The position numbers and the translations under genes are program-made. Positions 58,785 to 64,000 of a DNA stretch of 64,000 bases are shown here, in pieces. Below the pieces are notes generated by a model. The model saw nothing but the letters and a program-made list of their open reading frames with translations, was not told the DNA's origin and searched no databases. Within the stretch, counting starts at the first letter, position 1, and each line of letters opens with the position of its first letter. This DNA is from Acidovorax sp. 1608163 (GTDB lineage: Bacteria > Pseudomonadota > Gammaproteobacteria > Burkholderiales > Burkholderiaceae_C). The stretch lies in NCBI RefSeq assembly GCF_003669015.1, contig NZ_CP033069.1:2552501-2616500 (forward strand), written 5' to 3'.

Positions 58785-59085
58785 TTGGCGCGTCCATCAA
58801 CGCCAAAACCCTCTGCCCAGACCACGCTTTGGCATGCCCATGCAGGTATGCACAAACCGTCTATGCATAGCCCATCTTGTTCCTTGGCGATGCCGGGGCT
58901 GCGACTTACATTGGAAACACATGGACGGCGGCAAGCCACTGCGCTGCTCACGCAGCAGCTGGCCACAACCCATGTGCTTTTGGTAGGGGGTAAAACTTTG
59001 CAGCCCGCTTCGTGCGGGCTGTTTTTTTGCGTGGGTGGGCGTGTGGGGTTTCGTGTGGATCAGCCCAGACCTGAGGCAATGCCGC
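58785..59085. other. Region without coding gene, ending in an orphan terminator
   Basis: No protein gene is supported. A strong hairpin with T-run at 59000-59028 has no gene upstream of it, so a small RNA transcribed rightwards from this region is possible. The open frames here have no family resemblance. Confidence 0.45.
59000..59028 (+). terminator. Orphan Rho-independent terminator
   Basis: CAGCCCGC-ttcgt-GCGGGCTG, followed by seven T residues. Confidence 0.9.
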
Positions 59086-59280
59086 TCAAGACTTGTTGCC
59101 CAACTGGGCTGCGTAGTTGGTGGCAATGATTTGTGCGATGCCCAGCACCTCGGCCCGCGAAGCCTCGACTCCCGGAAAGATTTCCTTGGCCAGGCTCTGC
59201 GCCTCGCGGATTTGCGCGGTGGCCAGGGTGCACGCGTTGTACAGGCCGCGCGCCAGGGTGATGTTCGGGTCTTGGCTCAT
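59086..59280 (-). CDS. Small conserved hypothetical protein
   Basis: A 64-residue, mostly helical soluble protein (MSQDPNITLARGLYNACTLA start). GGAGA lies seven bases before ATG 59280. I do not know its function. It is probably transcribed with the methyltransferase gene upstream (95 bp gap) or alone. Confidence 0.75.
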   Translation of the reverse strand: MSQDPNITLARGLYNACTLATAQIREAQSLAKEIFPGVEASRAEVLGIAQIIATNYAAQLGNKS

Positions 59281-59374
59281 GGTGTCTCTCCGTCAAATGG
59301 ACCACCAGTATGGCGCAGCCAGGCGCCCGGCATCGGTGCGGTGACGGTGTTTTGCAACACCCCAACCGGGCCCC

Positions 59375-59938
59375 TCAAAACCCTGGCAACGACTGCGTTT
59401 CGCCCCAGTGCGCGCCTTCGATCTGCAGCATGCGCAGCTTGGTCTGGGCTCCGCCGTTGGCGGAAAAGCCCCCGGCATGGAACCCCGCAGCCAGCACCCG
59501 GTGGCAAGGCACCACGGGCGCAAAGGGATTCAGCCCCAGGGCTTGCCCCACGGCGCGGGCCAGGCCTTTGCCGCCCAGCGCCTGTGCCATGTCGCCATAG
59601 GTGCGCACCTGCCCCGGTGCAATGGCCCGCGTGAGGGCGTAGACGCGCTGATGGAACTCCGACAGGTGCGCCATGTCCAGCCGCACCTCGCACAAATCCA
59701 GCGGCTGGCCTTGCAGCAACGCCTGGATGCCTTGGATGGCCGCCACCGCTTCTGCCGTGGGCGCCGCCGCATCGCACGGGCCGCTGGCGCGCAGCAGCCG
59801 GGCCACGGTGGCGGCATCGTCCACCTCGGGCAGTTGCACGGCACGCAAGCCCGCAGCGCCCCAGGCCAACCCGCAGCGGCCTAAAGCAGTGTCAAACAAG
59901 GCGTAACCCAGGGCAGGATTCACCGCATTGCACTCCAT
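59375..59938 (-). CDS. ogt: Methylated-DNA--protein-cysteine S-methyltransferase
   Basis: Suicide DNA-repair enzyme that takes the alkyl group from O6-alkylguanine. The 187-residue protein has an N-terminal RNase-H-like domain and the C-terminal active-site helix, with acceptor Cys145 in VPCHRVL. The RTYGDMAQALG helix-turn-helix and the GGFSANGGAQTKLRML tail are also present. No Ada DNA-binding domain is present, so ogt-like naming is preferred. Confidence 0.95.
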   Translation of the reverse strand: MECNAVNPALGYALFDTALGRCGLAWGAAGLRAVQLPEVDDAATVARLLRASGPCDAAAPTAEAVAAIQGIQALLQGQPLDLCEVRLDMAHLSEFHQRVYALTRAIAPGQVRTYGDMAQALGGKGLARAVGQALGLNPFAPVVPCHRVLAAGFHAGGFSANGGAQTKLRMLQIEGAHWGETQSLPGF

Positions 59939-59942
59939 TGCA

Positions 59943-59997
59943 TTGCTATTGCATTTATAGCTGCCAGCGCTTTCATATCAAGCGCTAGCGGCACATT
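59943..59997. repeat. Dispersed palindromic repeat, family A
   Basis: gctattgcatttatagctgc, then cagcgctttcatatcaagcg and ctagcggcac, lying between ogt and the SDR gene (both on the minus strand). Confidence 0.85.
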
Positions 59998-60024
59998 GAA
60001 TGCACAAAGCACCTGGCCACTGGA

Positions 60025-60933
60025 TCAACCAGCGCTGCGCAGGGCTGCGCGCAGCTGGGCGCCCACCTCGGGCTTGGCCGCAAAGGGGTCGGTGGGGTTG
60101 CGGCCCAGCACGATGTCTTCCATGCGCGTCTGTACCGAGGCCAGGGCCTTGGGGTGGCTGTAGATGTAGAACTGGCCCTGGGCGGCGGCGTCAAACACCT
60201 TTTGCGCCACCTCGGCCGCCGTCACCTTGCCACTGCCCACGGCCTTGTCGCTCATGGCCTGGCCGATGAGCTGGCTCTGGGTGGGCTTGTCGGCCGCCAG
60301 CTCGCCGGGGCGGTTGCGGTGGCTCTGGTTAATGCCCGTGGGCACAAAAAACGGGCACAGCACACTGGCGCTGACCTGGTCGGTGACCAGCGACAAATCC
60401 TGGTACAGCGTCTCTGACAGCGCCACCACGGCGTGCTTGCTGACGTTGTAGATGCCCATGTTGGGGGCGTCGAGCAATCCCGCCATGCTGGCGGTGTTGA
60501 CGATGTGGCCACGCCAGGCCGGGTCGGCCTGCGCAGCGGCCAGCATCATGGGCGTGAACAGGCGCACGCCATGCACCACGCCCCACAGGTTCACGCCCAG
60601 CACCCACTCCCAGTCCTTGACGGAGTTCTCCCACACCAGCCCACCCGCTCCCACGCCCGCGTTGTTGAAGACCAAGTGCGGCGCGCCAAAGCGCTGCTGC
60701 ACGTCTGCGGCCAGTTGTTCCATCTGCGCGGCGTTGGACACATCGACCTTGCGGGCCAGCACCTGGGCGCCTGCGGCCTGCATCTCGGCCGCGGCAGCGT
60801 CCAGCGCGTCTTGCTGCACATCAACCAGCACCAGGTTCATGCCCAGGCGGGCGCCAATGCGGGCGCACTCCAACCCAAAGCCCGAGCCTGCGCCGGTGAG
60901 GACGGCGGTCTTGCCTGCAAAGTTGTCGATCAT
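60025..60933 (-). CDS. SDR family NAD(P)-dependent oxidoreductase
   Basis: A 302-residue classical SDR. The TGAGSGFG cofactor motif is at residues 13-20, the second strand ends LVLVDVQ (NAD-type acidic residue), NNAG lies mid-protein, and the catalytic site is IYNVSKHA. The C-terminal ~50 residues (QFYIYSHPKALASVQTRMED) are typical of a subgroup found in degradation and lipid clusters. Substrate unknown. It is upstream of ogt and downstream of the GST gene on the same strand. Confidence 0.92.
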   Translation of the reverse strand: MIDNFAGKTAVLTGAGSGFGLECARIGARLGMNLVLVDVQQDALDAAAAEMQAAGAQVLARKVDVSNAAQMEQLAADVQQRFGAPHLVFNNAGVGAGGLVWENSVKDWEWVLGVNLWGVVHGVRLFTPMMLAAAQADPAWRGHIVNTASMAGLLDAPNMGIYNVSKHAVVALSETLYQDLSLVTDQVSASVLCPFFVPTGINQSHRNRPGELAADKPTQSQLIGQAMSDKAVGSGKVTAAEVAQKVFDAAAQGQFYIYSHPKALASVQTRMEDIVLGRNPTDPFAAKPEVGAQLRAALRSAG

Positions 60934-60967
60934 GTTTTGTCTCCTTGAAATCGTTGGTATCTACAGC

Positions 60968-61115
60968 GTCGGTCGAAACTGGCGGGGCCTGGGCCAGAGA
61001 CGCCGAGCAAGGGCCTGGCCGGCCGCGCCGCCCCCGCAGCGAGGGCGTCGTCCCCCTTCCCGAATTGCGCCAACAATTCGAGAGAAGGGGGAAGCGGCGC
61101 AGCCGCTCAGGGGGA
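60968..61115 (-). repeat. Dispersed repeat, family B, 3' of the GST gene
   Basis: On the minus strand: CCCCCTGAGCGGCTGCGCCG, TTCCCCC, a CGAATTGTTGGCGCAATTCG hairpin, GAAGGGGGACG and GGGGGCGGCGCGGCC. The TGA of this repeat is the stop codon of the GST gene. Confidence 0.8.
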
Positions 61116-62039
61116 TGCTCTTAAAACATAACCAATGCGCGGAAAGTGCACATGCACTGTGCCCGCGCGCGGGTCGGTGCGGCGCAGGGTGTAGCGGGTG
61201 CGGGTGGCGGCGATCAGCTCGCCCTCGGTCACTTCGGTGCCAAAACTCTCGGCGGCGATGTGCACCTGGGAGCCCAGGGCAATGCCGTGCTCGTCCTGAA
61301 ACACATCGTCCAGCAGCGGCAAGGGCTCGGCCCCGGCGGCCACGGTGATCGCATCCGCCGCACTGAACTTCTCCATGCGGCCCTGGCCCAGGGCTTCGAT
61401 GCGGTCCATCCATTCGAGCACGGCGGGCGTGGCGTTGAAGATGTCGTCCATCAGCGGCACCACGCGGCGCGTGAACCACAGCGGGTGGTAGGCGGCAAAG
61501 TCGGCCACGCAAGGCTCAGCGCCAAACAAAAAGTCGTGCTCCTCGGCCATGTGGGCAATGCGGCGCAGGTACGAACGATAGGCCCCGGCGGCGTCCTGCG
61601 GGCGGTGGCGCTGCATGCCCGCACCCATGGCCTTGCGGTCTTCGGTAAAGGCCTGGGCAGCCGCTGGTGGCAGGTTGGCAAACAGCATGGCCGCGCCCTT
61701 GGGCTGCAGGTTGTAGGCCATGGACGCCCAAAACAGCGTGGTATCGGCCCACTGCGCAAACACACGCGCCACGCCCTTGAGGTGCGGCGGGTACAGCACG
61801 GGCTCGGGCTGGGTGTGCTCCAGCACGTCACAGATCAGGGCGGTGTCGCAGTAAATGTCGGCCCCCACCTGCAGCACCGGCGTTTTGCGATACCCGCCCG
61901 TCAGCGCCACCAGATCCGGCTTGGGGCTGACGCTGGGGATGATGACGGACTTCCAGGCCAGTTGCTTGAAGCCCAGCACCGAACGGATCTTCTGCGCGAA
62001 GGGCGATGTGGGGTAGTGGTGAAGGATCAGGGCAGACAT
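61107..62039 (-). CDS. Glutathione S-transferase family protein
   Basis: A 310-residue two-domain protein. The N-terminal thioredoxin-like GST domain (LILHHYPTSPFAQKIRSVLG; GGYRKTPVLQ; CDTALICDVLEHTQP) is followed by the helical domain and about 90 extra C-terminal residues. The N-terminal YPTSPFAQK replaces the usual catalytic serine/tyrosine context with SPFAxK, as in many bacterial GSTs. Substrate unknown. Its last four residues and stop codon lie within a family B repeat. Confidence 0.88.
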   Translation of the reverse strand: MSALILHHYPTSPFAQKIRSVLGFKQLAWKSVIIPSVSPKPDLVALTGGYRKTPVLQVGADIYCDTALICDVLEHTQPEPVLYPPHLKGVARVFAQWADTTLFWASMAYNLQPKGAAMLFANLPPAAAQAFTEDRKAMGAGMQRHRPQDAAGAYRSYLRRIAHMAEEHDFLFGAEPCVADFAAYHPLWFTRRVVPLMDDIFNATPAVLEWMDRIEALGQGRMEKFSAADAITVAAGAEPLPLLDDVFQDEHGIALGSQVHIAAESFGTEVTEGELIAATRTRYTLRRTDPRAGTVHVHFPRIGYVLRASP

Positions 62040-62099
62040 GGTGAACGCTCCTTGGCAACAAACGCAACAAAACCACCGCAGTGCCCGCTGATGCGGGGC

Positions 62100-62570
62100 T
62101 TAGATGTCTGCGTGCACCGCGGGCGGGCTGTACAGCATCTCAATGTGCGGGATGTCATCTTCCAGGTACTCATCCGACACGGCAACAAAACCCAGGCTGC
62201 CGTAAAAGCGCTGCAAGTGCGCCTGGGCGCTGATGCGCACCGCCCTGCCCGGCCAGACCTGCAGGCAGCGGGCCAGTCCCTCGGCCACCAGCGCACGGCC
62301 TGTTCCATTGCCACGGGCTTCCTTCGCAGTCACCACGCGGCCAATCGAGGGCTCGGCGTAGTTCACGCCCGGGTCTGCCACACGCAGGCAAGCCTGCAGC
62401 GCACCGGCGGCGTCGTAGCCCAACAGGTGCCACGACTGCTTGTCGGCCCCATCAGGGTCCTGATAGGGGCCCTGCTCCAGGATGAACACCTTGCAGCGCA
62501 GGGCCAGCGCATCGTGCAGCGCGTGCACGCCCAGGTCGTCAAAGCGGGCCCAGGTCCAGCTCAACTTCAT
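62100..62570 (-). CDS. GNAT family N-acetyltransferase (ElaA-like)
   Basis: A 156-residue acetyl-CoA-dependent acyltransferase. The N-terminal ALALRCKVFILEQGPYQDPD matches ElaA. The acetyl-CoA loop is SIGRVVTAKEARGNGTGRAL, followed by FYGSLGFVAVSDEYLEDDIP. The acceptor is unknown. It is 60 bp upstream of the GST gene on the same strand. Confidence 0.9.
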   Translation of the reverse strand: MKLSWTWARFDDLGVHALHDALALRCKVFILEQGPYQDPDGADKQSWHLLGYDAAGALQACLRVADPGVNYAEPSIGRVVTAKEARGNGTGRALVAEGLARCLQVWPGRAVRISAQAHLQRFYGSLGFVAVSDEYLEDDIPHIEMLYSPPAVHADI

Positions 62571-62619
62571 TGCGGCGCTCCCCCGTGCTCTTCATGGGGC
62601 ACGCACTGCGCAACTGGCG

Positions 62620-62711
62620 CGGCCCAGGCCAGTGCCGCCGTGCAAGGGCCGCCCCGCCGCAGGGGCGGCGTCCCCCTGGAGGGGGAAGACGCAAAGCGGC
62701 TCAGGGGGTGC
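62620..62711 (-). repeat. Dispersed repeat, family B, 3' of the MDR gene
   Basis: Minus strand: CCCCCTGAGCCGCTTTGCGT, CTTCCCCCTCCAGGGGGACG, GGGGCGGCCCTTGCACGGCG. It begins within a few bases of the MDR stop codon. Confidence 0.8.
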
Positions 62712-62712
62712 C

Positions 62713-63729
62713 TCATACCAGCTTGACCAGTTGCTTGCCAAAGTTCTTGCCTTTGAGCAGGCCCAAGAACGCCTCGGGCGCAGCGGCAATGCCCTGGGCA
62801 ACCGTCTCACGCGGGCGCAGCTTGCCGGTGCCCACCAGCGTGCCCAGCTCCTTCAACGCCTCGGGCCACACTTCCATGTGTTCGCTCACGATAAAGCCTT
62901 CGACCTTCATGCGGTTAATCAGCATGAGCGCGGGGTTGGCCATGGGCAGCGGTGCGCCGTCGTAGCCCGCGATCATGCCGCACAGAGCGATGCGGCTGAA
63001 GGCGTTCATGCGCAGCATGACGGCGTCCATGATCCAGCCGCCCACGTTTTCAAAGTAGCCATCGATGCCGTTGGGGCATGCTTCTTTCAGCGCCTTGGAC
63101 ATGGCTTTCACGTCGCCATGCACCTTGTAGTCAATGCAGGCGTCAAAGCCCAGCTCGCTCACCGCATACTGGCATTTGTCCACGCCCCCGGCAATGCCGA
63201 CCACGCGGCAGCCACGGGCCTTGGCCAGCGCGGCAAAGGCGCTGCCCACGGCGCCGGTGGCGGCGCTCACCACCACGGTGTCGCCCTCCTTGGGCGCAAT
63301 GATCTTGACCAGGCCGTACCAGGCCGTCACGCCAGGCATGCCCACCGCGCCCAGGTGGTGCGACAGCGGCACATGGGTCGTATCGACCTTGCGCAGCGCG
63401 CCAGGCTGCTCGGCATTGACCACGCTGTACTCTTGCCAGCCGCCCATGCCCACCACCTTGTCGCCCACGGCGTACTTGGGGTTCTGGCTATCCACCACTT
63501 CGCCCACCGTGCCGCCAATCATCACTTCGCCCAGCGCCTGCGATGCGGCGTAGCTCTTGCTCTCGTTCATGCGCCCGCGCATGTAGGGGTCCAGGCTCAG
63601 GTAGTGGTGGCGCACCAGCACATGGCCGGGCTGCAGCGCGGGGGTGTCGGTGGCGACAAGCTTGAAGTTGCTGGCAACGGCCTCGCCCTGGGGGCGGTTG
63701 TCCAAAACGATCTGCTGGTTGCGTGGCAT
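62713..63729 (-). CDS. NADP-dependent oxidoreductase (MDR, CurA/PTGR-like)
   Basis: A zinc-independent medium-chain reductase of 338 residues, reducing activated double bonds (leukotriene B4 12-hydroxydehydrogenase/curcumin reductase group). It shows DPYMRGRMNE near residue 50, MPGVTAWYGL, the cofactor motif VSAATGAVGSAFAALAK and NVGGWIMDAVMLRMN. ATG 63729 has GAGGAG eight bases upstream. A family A repeat separates it from the thioesterase gene upstream. Confidence 0.93.
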   Translation of the reverse strand: MPRNQQIVLDNRPQGEAVASNFKLVATDTPALQPGHVLVRHHYLSLDPYMRGRMNESKSYAASQALGEVMIGGTVGEVVDSQNPKYAVGDKVVGMGGWQEYSVVNAEQPGALRKVDTTHVPLSHHLGAVGMPGVTAWYGLVKIIAPKEGDTVVVSAATGAVGSAFAALAKARGCRVVGIAGGVDKCQYAVSELGFDACIDYKVHGDVKAMSKALKEACPNGIDGYFENVGGWIMDAVMLRMNAFSRIALCGMIAGYDGAPLPMANPALMLINRMKVEGFIVSEHMEVWPEALKELGTLVGTGKLRPRETVAQGIAAAPEAFLGLLKGKNFGKQLVKLV

Positions 63730-63749
63730 GGAAACACTCCTCAAACACT

Positions 63750-63802
63750 ATTAAAAAGATAGCTGCTAGCGCTTATATTGATTGCGCTAGAAGCCTATTT
63801 GA
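63750..63802. repeat. Dispersed palindromic repeat, family A
   Basis: aaaagatagctgctagcgct, then tatattgattgcgctagaag and cctatttga, between the thioesterase and MDR genes. Confidence 0.85.
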
Positions 63803-63811
63803 CTCAAAACG

Positions 63812-64000
63812 TCAATCCGTAGAGATGACCTTGAGGCCGTTGACGCTGCGCCCATCCACCGGCAGGCGCTTGACGTACTTGAAGGTACCCGTGGCATGGC
63901 TGCACACCCGGCCTTGCCCGTCGTACACGGTGCCCTCGGTGAAGGCCATGGTGGCGGTGCGGTGGATCAACCGCCCCTTGGCCACCAGCGGGCCCCGTGC
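63812..64000 (-). CDS. PaaI-like thioesterase (5' part outside window)
   Basis: Only the last 62 residues are present: LVAKGRLIHRTATMAFTEGT, then VYDGQGRVCSHATGTFKYVK and the closing GLKVISTD. This is the C-terminal half of a hotdog-fold acyl-CoA thioesterase domain, of the PaaI type by the GRLIHRTATMAFTEG pattern. The catalytic part lies outside the window. It is transcribed towards the MDR gene. Confidence 0.8.
   Translation of the reverse strand, partial: ARGPLVAKGRLIHRTATMAFTEGTVYDGQGRVCSHATGTFKYVKRLPVDGRSVNGLKVISTD

Noticed and set aside
1..64000. CRISPR arrays, rRNA operons or complete insertion sequences
   Set aside because: No regularly spaced identical repeats, no rRNA-like stretches and no transposase reading frames were seen.

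Overview
The window looks like a chromosome segment of a Burkholderiales bacterium, most likely a Comamonadaceae close to Acidovorax. The basis is a GC-rich backbone, many Bug/TctC- and TRAP-type solute-binding proteins, a BktB-type thiolase, and two families of short dispersed intergenic repeats that I associate with that family. No species can be named from this sequence alone.

Left part (1-20 kb). This holds a partial SDR gene, an electron-transfer flavoprotein-ubiquinone oxidoreductase, an Lrp/AsnC regulator, a TRAP (dctPQM) operon whose dctQ is frameshifted, and a tandem glycine riboswitch upstream of the glycine-cleavage genes gcvT-gcvH-gcvP. Then come a NUDIX hydrolase, a secreted FKBP-type prolyl isomerase, a MerR/TipAS-like regulator divided from its MFS exporter by a textbook 19-bp-spacer MerR promoter, a nitroreductase, a hybrid sensor kinase and an RluA-type pseudouridine synthase.

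Quorum-sensing locus (19.9-26.5 kb). An RsaM-like gene (DUF4902) and a luxR face a luxI. The luxI promoter has a perfect 16-bp lux box abutting the -35 element. luxI is followed by an APS kinase (cysC), a DHH-family phosphoesterase and a sulfotransferase, joined by ATGA overlaps, and then a chemoreceptor. PAPS synthesis, PAPS use and probable PAP recycling are therefore encoded behind an acyl-homoserine-lactone-controlled promoter. I regard this as the most interesting system in the window.

Middle part (26.6-50.4 kb). There is a DMT exporter/MarR pair with two operators, an SDR, bktB, a Bug-type binding protein, a universal stress protein, a 2OG-Fe dioxygenase and alaS. Next are a TctD/TctE two-component system with a frameshifted periplasmic binding protein and a divergent CitMHS transporter. 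A GABA/polyamine block follows: MocR-type regulator, gabT (frameshifted), an ABC transporter (potA-D-B-C order) and gabD.

Accessory region (50.47-58.73 kb). It starts at a 5' half of tRNA-Gly still carrying a promoter and ends at a complete tRNA-Gly(CCC). Inside are an integron-type gene cassette with a clear attC but no integrase, an inverted repeat, an SOS-boxed SRAP gene, secreted proteins of unusual composition, a secreted nuclease, small phage-type genes, and a truncated tyrosine integrase run into an Rz/Rz1-like lysis remnant. It reads as a decayed, layered prophage/island.

Right end (58.7-64 kb). This is backbone again: a small conserved gene, ogt-type methyltransferase, SDR, GST, GNAT, a zinc-independent MDR oxidoreductase and a partial PaaI-like thioesterase. 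Three genes (dctQ, the TctDE-linked binding protein, gabT) are each broken by a one-base loss in a G/C homopolymer. That pattern suggests sequencing error rather than three real pseudogenes.
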